Shown here: in pieces, positions 56,741-64,000 of the stretch
How the letters are laid out: every line of letters starts with the position of its first letter
How positions within the stretch are numbered: position 1 is the first letter of the stretch
Source of the DNA: Rhodospirillales bacterium
GTDB lineage: Bacteria > Pseudomonadota > Alphaproteobacteria > Rhodospirillales > Defluviicoccaceae
Length of the DNA stretch: 64,000 nt
Direction: 5' to 3'
NCBI GenBank assembly: GCA_016712375.1
Contig: JADJRE010000002.1
Coordinates: 1-64,000, forward strand
The notes under the pieces: model-generated
What the model saw: the letters and a program-made list of their open reading frames with translations, nothing else
Told to the model about the DNA's origin: nothing
The model's database searches: none
Position numbers and translations under genes: made by a program

Positions 56741-58104
56741 GCACAAAGGTCCGCTTCGCCCCAAGCCCCACCGGGCTGCTGCACGTCGGCAACGCGCGCA
56801 CGGCGTTGGTCAATGCTTTGTTCGCGCGCGCCGGTGGCGGCCACTTCCTGTTGCGCTTCGACGATACCGATCGCGAACGCTCAAAGGACGAATATGCTGC
56901 GGCGATCGAGGAGGATCTCCGCTGGATGGGGCTGGCCTGGGACAGTAGTGCTCGGCAACGCGACCGGCTGCCAGCTTACGAGGAGGCGTTCGCTCGGCTG
57001 CGCGTCGCCGACCGCGTTTATCCCTGCTGGGAGACGCCGGAGGAGCTCGAATACAAGCGAAAACGGCAGCTCGCCCGCGGCCACCCACCAATTTACGATC
57101 GCGCGGCACTGCGTCTCACTGACGGCGAGCGTCGCCGGTTGGAAGAGGACGGCCGCCGACCACACTGGCGCTTCATGCTGCAGCCAGGATTTGTCGGATG
57201 GAACGATATGGTCCGCGGCCGGGTCGAGATGCAGGCCGACCATATGAGCGATCCGGTGGTGGTGCGAGCTGACGGGACCTTCCTGTATATGCTGCCCTCG
57301 GCGATCGACGATATCGATCTGGGCATCACCCACGTCATCCGCGGCGAGGATCACGTCGCCAACACCGCAGTGCAGATCCAGATGTTCCAGGCCCTCGAAG
57401 CCGAACCTCCGGCTTTCGCGCATTTACCGAAGGTTGCAGATATCGCCGGCAAGGAACTATCGAAGCGGCTCGGCTCGATGACGGTGCGTTCACTGCGCGG
57501 CGACGGCATTGAGCCGCTGGCGCTGGCCAGCTACCTGGCGCGGCTGGGCACCGGCGATCCGGCACAGGCCGCTCCTTCGCTGGCTGCACTGGCCGCAGAG
57601 TTCGACATCGCCCGCTACGGCCGCGCAACGCCGAAGTTCGACGAGAGTCAGCTCGTCCAGCTCAACGCCCAGGTGTTGCACGCGAGTGCCTGGGAGACGG
57701 TCGCACCGCGGCTGGCCGCTCTGGGAATGACTCACGCCGACGCCGCTTTCTGGCAGGCGGTGCGCGGCAACTTGAACCGGCTGGAGGATGCGCGTCCGTG
57801 GCACGACGTCTGCTATGGCGAGATCACGCCGGGGATCGTCGACGCAACGTTCGCAGCAATAGCGGCGTCGCTGCTGCCGCCAGCGCCGTGGGACGAGTCG
57901 ACCTGGCAGGGGTGGACTCAGGCTCTGCGGGACACCACGGCCCGTAAAGGAAAGGAACTTTTTTTGCCGCTGCGTCTTGCGCTTACCGGCCGCGAACATG
58001 GACCCGAGTTGCGCGCGCTGCTGCCACTGATGGGCCGCTCAAGGGTGGTACAGCGCCTGCGCGAAGCCGCGCGGGCGCCATCGCCGGTTGACCTCGGCCA
58101 ATGA
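56737..58104 (+). CDS. gltX: GltX, glutamyl-tRNA synthetase
   Basis: A 455-residue class I synthetase. [31 protein letters not shown] contains the HIGH counterpart [17 protein letters not shown] is conserved, and [17 protein letters not shown] is the KMSKS counterpart. The C-terminal helical anticodon-binding part is present. Many alphaproteobacteria have two gltX genes; which copy this is cannot be told. The ATG at 56737 overlaps nadE, and the stop overlaps cysS (ATGA). Confidence 0.96.
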   Translation: MSTKVRFAPSPTGLLHVGNARTALVNALFARAGGGHFLLRFDDTDRERSKDEYAAAIEEDLRWMGLAWDSSARQRDRLPAYEEAFARLRVADRVYPCWETPEELEYKRKRQLARGHPPIYDRAALRLTDGERRRLEEDGRRPHWRFMLQPGFVGWNDMVRGRVEMQADHMSDPVVVRADGTFLYMLPSAIDDIDLGITHVIRGEDHVANTAVQIQMFQALEAEPPAFAHLPKVADIAGKELSKRLGSMTVRSLRGDGIEPLALASYLARLGTGDPAQAAPSLAALAAEFDIARYGRATPKFDESQLVQLNAQVLHASAWETVAPRLAALGMTHADAAFWQAVRGNLNRLEDARPWHDVCYGEITPGIVDATFAAIAASLLPPAPWDESTWQGWTQALRDTTARKGKELFLPLRLALTGREHGPELRALLPLMGRSRVVQRLREAARAPSPVDLGQ

Positions 58105-59489
58105 CGATCGCCCTCTACAATACGCTGACCCGCGCCACGCAGCCTTTCGAGCCGCTCGATGCTTCTAATGTCCGGATGTACGTCTGCGGGCCCACGGTCT
58201 ACGACTGGGCCCACATCGGCAATGCTCGCCCTGCGGTCGTCTTCGACGTGCTCTTCCGCCTCCTACGATTCTTCTATGGCGAAGGCCACGTTACTTACGT
58301 TCGAAACATCACCGACATCGACGACAAGATTATCGCCGCACACCAAGCCACGGGAGAACCGATCGCCTCGATTACCGCGCGGACGACCAGCGCCTACCAC
58401 GCCGACGTCGCCGCCCTTGGTTGCCTCACCCCGACAGCTGAACCTCGCGCCACGGCACACGTGCCTGAAATGCTGGCGATGATTGGCCGGCTGATCGAGG
58501 CCGGGCACGCGTACGTGGCGGAAGGCCACGTCATGTTCCACGTCCCCTCAATGGCAGCCTATGGCGCGTTGTCGCGGCGCAACCTCGACGAAATGATCGC
58601 CGGAGCCCGCGTCGAGGTCGTGCCCTACAAGCGCGACGCGCGCGACTTCGTGCTGTGGAAACCCTCAGCCGATAGTGATCCTGGGTGGGATAGCCCGTGG
58701 GGACGTGGCCGGCCCGGCTGGCACATTGAATGCTCGGCCATGAGCGGCCGCTACCTCGGCGAGACGTTTGATATCCACGGAGGTGGTATCGATCTGATCT
58801 TTCCGCACCATGAAAACGAGATCGCTCAAAGCATCTGTGCGCACGATGGCAGGCCTTTCGCCCGCTTTTGGCTGCATAACGGCTACTTGATGACGGAAGG
58901 CGAGAAGATGTCGAAGAGCCTCGGCAACTTCTACACAGTCCACGACCTGCTCGCGGAATTCCCCGGCGAAGCGATAAGGCTGGCGTTGCTCCAGACCCAC
59001 TACCGCCAGCCACTCGACTTTACCAAAGAAGGATTGGTCCAAGCCAAGCGGACGCTCGACCGTTTTTACGGTGCCCTCCGCGGAACGGTTGCCACGCGAG
59101 AGGATCGGCTGAGCGATGAAGAAGCGGATAAGGAGGTTATCGCCCCGCTAGCCCATGATCTGAATACGCCCGCCGCGCTGGCGGTGCTTCACGAGCGACT
59201 TGCATCCCTCAATCGTGCCAGTAGTTCGGTGGAAAAACACCGGGCTGCGCGGGCTTTGCTGGCAGCAGGAGAACCGCTCGGGCTCCTGGCACAGGATCCG
59301 GAAATTTGGCTGCGCCGAGCCGACAGCGCAGTAATCGATGAGGCTGCGGTCAACGCATTCATCGAAGCCCGCGCCGCCGCGCGCAAGGCGCGAAACTTCT
59401 CCGAAGCGGATCGGCTGCGAGCCAGCTTGCTGGCCGAAGGCATCATTCTCGAAGACACTCCTGCCGGCACCACCTGGCGCCGCGCTTAA
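58101..59489 (+). CDS. cysS: CysS, cysteinyl-tRNA synthetase
   Basis: A 462-residue class I synthetase. [29 protein letters not shown] contains the HIGH motif HIGN and the first zinc cysteine; [18 protein letters not shown] and [14 protein letters not shown] supply the other zinc ligands; [10 protein letters not shown] is the KMSKS loop. The end [26 protein letters not shown] is typical. It is the last core gene before the SIR2/STAND module. Confidence 0.96.
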   Translation: MTIALYNTLTRATQPFEPLDASNVRMYVCGPTVYDWAHIGNARPAVVFDVLFRLLRFFYGEGHVTYVRNITDIDDKIIAAHQATGEPIASITARTTSAYHADVAALGCLTPTAEPRATAHVPEMLAMIGRLIEAGHAYVAEGHVMFHVPSMAAYGALSRRNLDEMIAGARVEVVPYKRDARDFVLWKPSADSDPGWDSPWGRGRPGWHIECSAMSGRYLGETFDIHGGGIDLIFPHHENEIAQSICAHDGRPFARFWLHNGYLMTEGEKMSKSLGNFYTVHDLLAEFPGEAIRLALLQTHYRQPLDFTKEGLVQAKRTLDRFYGALRGTVATREDRLSDEEADKEVIAPLAHDLNTPAALAVLHERLASLNRASSSVEKHRAARALLAAGEPLGLLAQDPEIWLRRADSAVIDEAAVNAFIEARAAARKARNFSEADRLRASLLAEGIILEDTPAGTTWRRA

Positions 59490-59598
59490 TTCTCCAGCCT
59501 TATCCAAATGTCCTTTCAATCGCGGTTTTCGACACGATTCGACAATGCGTCGAAGTTGCAGTAATGTTGTCATGTTTTGGTTCGATCGGGGGGTCGGA

Positions 59599-60552
59599 AT
59601 GGAAATAGCGCCGCCTCTGGCTGCGTCTCGGGAAGGTACCTCCCTCGACGGCTGGCCGAACTACCAGATCATCGTTCCGCAATTGCTGCGAGGAGCGGTC
59701 GTTCCTTTTTTAGGGGCAGGGGCGTCGATGTTTCATCGGCGGTTGCTAAACGAACCGACACTTTGTCCGCCCTCGGCCACGGAGTTGGCGGAGCGGTTTG
59801 CCACTACGACAAGGCTTCCTCGAGACAGTGAGGAATACGAGCAGATCCGAAGTGATTTGCCGCGAGCAGCCTCGTACTTCGAACACGTAACGCTCGATCG
59901 TGATGGCCTTAACGATGAATTGAAAGCCGTCTTCGACCTCAAGTTCGAGCCAAACACGCTGCATCATGTCCTTGCGCGGGTGGCGGCGCAGCAGAACCTC
60001 CTTGTTATCACCACCAACTACGATGACATGATCGAGCGGGCTTTTGAGCTAGCGAAGGTTCCGTATCACCTTGTCGTCACGGCGATAGAAGACTGCCAGG
60101 TCAAGTATCAGGAGCCGGGGAGCTCTACGTTAAACATAGTTGATCCACAGATGTTAAAAATTTCGCTTCGACAAGCTTCTATCATTTATAAGATGCATGG
60201 AAGCATATGTAGGGCTCAATCGCAGGCGGATTCGCAGTTTGTAATTACTGAAGAAGATTATGTGTCATTTCTTGGCAGGGTGCTTGTTCCGCCGGCAATT
60301 TCGGCTTTGTTCATGACTAGGCGTTTCCTATTCCTCGGGTACAGCTTGCGTGACTGGAACTTCAGGGTGATGCTGAGTCATCACCTGCAAGATGCTGGGA
60401 GGCTTAAGAAATCGTGGGGTATTCAGAGCAACCCCAATTTGATTGAAAAGAAGCTTTGGGAAAAGAAAAACGTAGAGATATTTGATATGGATTTGCTCGA
60501 TTTCTCGCGTCAATTGAGCGACGAGATTGCACCGCTGCTTCCCGCAGCTTGA
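59599..60552 (+). CDS. SIR2-like domain protein, probable NADase defence effector
   Basis: A 317-residue protein with the SIR2 NAD-binding fold of bacterial defence effectors. VVPFLGAGASMF puts GAGAS at residues 39-43; LLVITTNYDDMIERAF has Asn140 and Asp142; KMHGS has the catalytic His200; FLFLGYSLRDWNFRVML closes the NAD site. The arrangement is that of SIR2-like NADases rather than protein deacetylases, as no zinc cysteines are present. The start ATG at 59599 has a G-rich ribosome binding site; an ATG at 59572 is also in frame. Base composition becomes AT-rich in the last third, unlike cysS before it, which suggests transfer. The large STAND gene follows after 10 bases. Confidence 0.87.
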   Translation: MEIAPPLAASREGTSLDGWPNYQIIVPQLLRGAVVPFLGAGASMFHRRLLNEPTLCPPSATELAERFATTTRLPRDSEEYEQIRSDLPRAASYFEHVTLDRDGLNDELKAVFDLKFEPNTLHHVLARVAAQQNLLVITTNYDDMIERAFELAKVPYHLVVTAIEDCQVKYQEPGSSTLNIVDPQMLKISLRQASIIYKMHGSICRAQSQADSQFVITEEDYVSFLGRVLVPPAISALFMTRRFLFLGYSLRDWNFRVMLSHHLQDAGRLKKSWGIQSNPNLIEKKLWEKKNVEIFDMDLLDFSRQLSDEIAPLLPAA

Positions 60553-60562
60553 CGAGTCGACG

Positions 60563-63500
60563 ATGAATATGGAACGGGCCTCCTTCAACTCGTATGTTGA
60601 GGCCGATTGTCCCTACATTGGCCTGTTCGCCTTCGATGAAGCTCATGCGCGCTATTTCTTCGGGCGCGAGGGTGATGCGGAGCTGATTGCCGCCAACGTG
60701 TTGTCGGCCGGCGCGATGATTTTGCATGGACCAAGCGGAGTTGGAAAAAGCTCCGTCCTTGGCGCGGCGTTTCCGAAGGCATTGGAAAGAATTGTTCCAA
60801 ATGCGCTGATCATCCCGTTCCGACGCTGGGACGCCGGCTTCTACACCTTGCTGCTGCAAGAGGCGGAATCGCAGCGAAGGCGAGCCTTGCTCGATTATGC
60901 CTCCCGGGAGCGCGACGCCGTCGATACGGATGCCGACGACAACGCTCTTTACATCGGCCTGGGCGAGGGGGAGACGGCGTCGATTGGTCAAGGCGCGGAG
61001 ACGCCGACATTTCCGGCGTCGGCAGCCTCCGCAGCGCCTGCCGGCCGCAATCCAGCACGCTTGGAATGCGGCGATCTGCACACTGACGACGATAGTCGGA
61101 CCCTGACGTTGAACCAGGTGGCGGAACGGTGGGAGAGGGAAGTTGGTAGTCCCATCGTCTTCGTTTTTGATCAATTTGAGCAGTATTTTACCGGCCAGGA
61201 CTTCGGTAGCACAACCGAGGACGAGCAATTTGAGGCGGAGCTGGCGCAAATTATCAAGCGCCGCGATGTCGGCTGCCACGTTCTGATCAGTATTCGCGAA
61301 GATGCGCTGTTCGAACTGAATCGTCTGCGCGCCCGTATTCCGAACATTCTTACGCGTTCATTGAAACTCGACTATCTCGACCGTGCTGCCGCCGAGGAAG
61401 CCATCAACGGGCCGCTCGGCGTTTGGCGCAGCGAAAAGGGTGAAGGCGATGGGCCTACCCACGTGGCGCCGGACCTGATCGACGTCCTGATCAGTCAGGT
61501 GTCCCGTCCTGGCGACGCGACCCGAATTGAGACGCCGTATCTGCAGCTGGCTTTGAAACGGCTTTGGCAGGAGGAGCACAAGCAGGGCTCGGCCGAACTG
61601 CGGTCAAGAACCCTGGACGGCCTTGGTGGCGCTGGCGGCATCGCCGAAAGCCATTTCAAAGATACAATCAAGCGGCTGCCGGAAGACGATCGCCGGCTGT
61701 GTGCCGTCATTTTCGACCGAATGGTAACGCCGTCCGGGATGAAGATTGCCCTCGCCGCGAATGACCTCGCTGGCATGACTGGCGAGGACGCCGAGAGGGT
61801 AGGCGCCGTTCTGGAAAAGCTTGCCGCAGGCCGGTCGCTGATTATCCACAAGGTTGCTTCTCCCCAAGAAGGGCCACCGCTGTTTGAAATCTTCCATGAT
61901 GTTCTGGCCCGGCCGATCGTCGACTGGATCGCCGCCGAGCGCGAGCGCGTCAAGCAGGAACGGAAGCTCGCGGAGCAGCGTCGTGCCGCCGAGGAAGCAC
62001 GGCGTCGCCAGCAGGAGGAATTGGAGCGGCAGCGGGCGGAGGCAGAACGCGAACATGCGCTCCACCAGCAGGAAGTCGCCCGCCAGCGCAAACAGATCAG
62101 CCATGAGAGGCAGTTGAAAAGGCGCTACTTCGGGCTTTTCGTGGCGTCAGGTCTGCTGGCCGTGGCCGCCATCGGCGCCGCCGGCTATGCCGTCGTCACC
62201 CATCGGGAGGCGGCCGCGACGCGTGGTCGCATGTTGTCCTCGCAAGCACAGAACGAACTTGGTGACGGCGATGGACGGGCGAGCTTGCTGCTGAGCCTCG
62301 CCGCGCTGCCCAACAAGCCAGGGGTGCTCGACGAGATCTTCTGGCCCGAGCGGCAATCTGCACTGCGGGCTTTGGATCAGGCGCTCGCAATGCCGCTTGG
62401 CGCGAACCTGCCATCCTCCTCTGGCCGCCTCATCCTCGCCAACTTGAGCGCCGACGGCCGCAGAATTGTCACGGCTTCGGAAACAGGCGTAGCGCAGGTG
62501 TGGGACGACCAGCTGATCACGGGCCGCTGGAAGGGCGAAAACTCAGCGCCGCCACGGCTGCTGAAGCACGACAAACCTGTTGAAATTGCTTCCGCTTCCT
62601 TTGATCGCACGGGCGAATTGCTGCTTACGGCCGATTTCGATGGCGGCGTTTACCTTTGGAACAGCAGCACAGGAGAACGATGGGCCGCTTGGAAGCCGCA
62701 TGACCGTCCAACCACCGCGGCGCTGGCGCAGGATGGAACTCTCATCGCTACCGCCTCTTATGGCGACGTTCAGCCCCGTCTTTGGCAAGCTGATCCTTGG
62801 AATTCGGAGGCGGCGCCGGTTGAGAGGAAATCAATGAGGTGGGGAACACCTCACAAGACAGGAATTACCGGTCTCGCCTTTGATACCGACGGCGGCCGTC
62901 TGGTGAGCACCTCCTTCGATGGCACGGCGCGCGTTTGGCGGACGTGTGACGGCGCGTTGCTGCTTTCTTTAACGCACGGTGGCCCAACGATTCTTGCGGC
63001 CGCTTTCAGTCCCGATGGACGGCGGCTGGTCACTGGATCTTGGGATGGAACGGCGCGTCTATGGGGATTGCCCCCAACCACCATTCGCTCGCCGTGCGGG
63101 ACGTCGGTGAAGGAGCCGCCGCAGGTCAGTAGGCCTTTGCTGACGTTTCGTCACGATGCAAAGGTGACGTCTGTTGCGTTCGACGCGACCGGACGGCAGA
63201 TCATCACCGCCGCGCTCGACGGTGCAGCGCGCATCTGGGACGCCAGCAGCGGGGTGTTGCTGCGCCGGCTGCAAGGCCCAGAAGAGGTTGCCGGCAGGTT
63301 TGCATCAGCCGTGATCAGCCCGGACGGTGGAACCGTGCTCGCCACCTTCATGCAGCGGCGCGCCTACCTCTGGCCCTTGAAGCCCGAGACAACGCTTCCC
63401 CGGGTGAAGAACCTGCCGACGCGACCACTCGCCATCAGTGCCAGTGCCGACGGTCAGCGCATCGCCGTGGCTGATGACTCCGGGCTTCAGGTATTCAATG

Positions 63501-64000
63501 CAGCCAGCGGTGATGTTCTTCGGACAATCCCGCTGGATCGCCCGCCAATGTCGGTGGCGATGAGTCCCGGCGGTGTGTTCGTCGCCGCGGCGGTAGGGAC
63601 CATCGTCGGCATGTGGAGTTCCGACGGTGAGGAACCCTCCTATCGGCAGCTTCCCGACCATGGCAGCCTGGTGCTGTCAGTTGCTTATGACGAGTTTGGC
63701 CAACGATTGGTCACCACCTGTCAGGATGGCACCGTGCGAGTGTGGGATGCAACCGGTCGAGCATTGCTTGAGGGCAAATCGTTGTTTCCGTCGCTTGGGG
63801 CTGATCCTGAACAAAAGCCATCAGCGGTGTTCTCGGCGAAATTCAGCAAGGATGGATCTGAGATTTTCGCGGGTTCATTTGACGGCTGGCTCCGTGTCGC
63901 CGATGCGATGACCGGCAAGGAACTGCCGTCGCGCTCAATGCAGTTGAAGCGCCCAATCCTCGGGCTCGCCCTAACGAATGACCAGCACCGTGTCGTCGCC
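60563..64000 (+). CDS. nSTAND-type NTPase with coiled coil, membrane segment and WD40 repeats (3' end outside window)
   Basis: The frame is open from the ATG at 60563 to the end of the window, at least 1146 codons without a stop. CPYIGLFAFDEAHARYFFGRE at residues 15-35 is the entry motif of the nSTAND1 group of NTPases; Walker A is GPSGVGKSS at 56-64 and Walker B VFVFDQFEQYF near 199-209. A charged coiled coil covers about 455-515 (ERVKQERKLAEQRRAAEEARR...), followed by one hydrophobic segment near 522-545 (FGLFVASGLLAVAAIGAAGYAVV). From about 610 onward at least seven WD40 repeats can be seen (for example LVSTSFDGTARVWR, LVTGSWDGTARLWG, IITAALDGAARIWD). It probably senses a signal and activates the upstream SIR2 protein. 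Confidence 0.9.
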   Translation, partial: MNMERASFNSYVEADCPYIGLFAFDEAHARYFFGREGDAELIAANVLSAGAMILHGPSGVGKSSVLGAAFPKALERIVPNALIIPFRRWDAGFYTLLLQEAESQRRRALLDYASRERDAVDTDADDNALYIGLGEGETASIGQGAETPTFPASAASAAPAGRNPARLECGDLHTDDDSRTLTLNQVAERWEREVGSPIVFVFDQFEQYFTGQDFGSTTEDEQFEAELAQIIKRRDVGCHVLISIREDALFELNRLRARIPNILTRSLKLDYLDRAAAEEAINGPLGVWRSEKGEGDGPTHVAPDLIDVLISQVSRPGDATRIETPYLQLALKRLWQEEHKQGSAELRSRTLDGLGGAGGIAESHFKDTIKRLPEDDRRLCAVIFDRMVTPSGMKIALAANDLAGMTGEDAERVGAVLEKLAAGRSLIIHKVASPQEGPPLFEIFHDVLARPIVDWIAAERERVKQERKLAEQRRAAEEARRRQQEELERQRAEAEREHALHQQEVARQRKQISHERQLKRRYFGLFVASGLLAVAAIGAAGYAVVTHREAAATRGRMLSSQAQNELGDGDGRASLLLSLAALPNKPGVLDEIFWPERQSALRALDQALAMPLGANLPSSSGRLILANLSADGRRIVTASETGVAQVWDDQLITGRWKGENSAPPRLLKHDKPVEIASASFDRTGELLLTADFDGGVYLWNSSTGERWAAWKPHDRPTTAALAQDGTLIATASYGDVQPRLWQADPWNSEAAPVERKSMRWGTPHKTGITGLAFDTDGGRLVSTSFDGTARVWRTCDGALLLSLTHGGPTILAAAFSPDGRRLVTGSWDGTARLWGLPPTTIRSPCGTSVKEPPQVSRPLLTFRHDAKVTSVAFDATGRQIITAALDGAARIWDASSGVLLRRLQGPEEVAGRFASAVISPDGGTVLATFMQRRAYLWPLKPETTLPRVKNLPTRPLAISASADGQRIAVADDSGLQVFNAASGDVLRTIPLDRPPMSVAMSPGGVFVAAAVGTIVGMWSSDGEEPSYRQLPDHGSLVLSVAYDEFGQRLVTTCQDGTVRVWDATGRALLEGKSLFPSLGADPEQKPSAVFSAKFSKDGSEIFAGSFDGWLRVADAMTGKELPSRSMQLKRPILGLALTNDQHRVVA

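Noticed and set aside
60404..61279. 291-codon minus-strand frame opposite the SIR2/STAND junction
   Set aside because: Antisense to the STAND NTPase, whose Walker motifs are clear.
1..64000. CRISPR arrays, complete insertion sequences, rRNA and tRNA genes
   Set aside because: No regularly spaced repeats, no transposase with catalytic motifs, and no cloverleaf-like or rRNA-like stretch were found on reading the gaps.

Overview
The window is high-GC chromosomal DNA from an alphaproteobacterium, probably of the Rhodospirillales or a close relative (inference from gene order and families; no rRNA or tRNA gene is visible). The evidence is the mnmE-mnmG-rsmG-parA-parB block with two parS sites, the tatC-tatB-tatA-scpB-scpA-M50-nagZ-SPOR-argS-dgt block opposite erpA and xth, serS-surE-pcm-LysM/M23, and DUF3576 and DUF6489 proteins. 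Five aminoacyl-tRNA synthetases (Leu, Ser, Arg, Glu, Cys) lie in it.

Layout: 1-1453 purine genes (3' end of purC, purS, purQ); 1493-2254 rhomboid protease; 2255-2774 gene-poor; 2775-3200 HicAB toxin-antitoxin pair; 3358-6889 minus-strand oxidoreductase, DNA methyltransferase-repair and thioredoxin-fold genes; 7062-13308 DUF6489, ferredoxin, tRNA-modification and chromosome-partition genes, placing the window near the replication origin; 13323-18179 holA, lptE, leuS, DUF3576 lipoprotein; 18444-24313 porin followed by a sulfotransferase/TPR-glycosyltransferase/TPR-sulfotransferase cluster; 24283-28195 thiE-like, yggS, L,D-transpeptidase, ribA and a response regulator; 28333-32910 a candidate small RNA, lolA, ftsK and dapC-like; 33106-46946 envelope, protein-repair, Tat secretion, condensin and tRNA-charging genes, nearly all on the minus strand; 47090-49161 erpA, small lipoprotein, xth, pentapeptide-repeat protein; 49162-54948 a looser accessory stretch with a truncated OmpA-like lipoprotein, a B12-sensor protein with a CarH-type W-x9-EH motif, a PAS protein, panD and two solute-binding proteins; 55083-59489 nadE-gltX-cysS; 59599 to the end, a two-gene SIR2 plus STAND-NTPase/WD40 system that continues past the window.

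The most exciting candidate system is that last pair. A SIR2-fold NAD-consuming effector sits 10 bases upstream of a very large nSTAND-type NTPase with a coiled coil, a membrane segment and WD40 repeats, which is the layout expected of an anti-phage sensor/effector module. Two other unusual items are an AT-rich, palindrome-bearing in-frame insertion of about 50 codons inside serS, and a CarH-like cobalamin sensor without a DNA-binding domain next to a PAS protein.

A pervasive technical feature must be kept in mind: at least eleven conserved genes, several of them essential (argS, nadE, lptE), are each broken by a single-base indel, nearly always a one-base loss and often in a short homopolymer. 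I read these as likely sequence errors, and describe the genes as intact proteins with a shifted frame; the positions are given in each entry.
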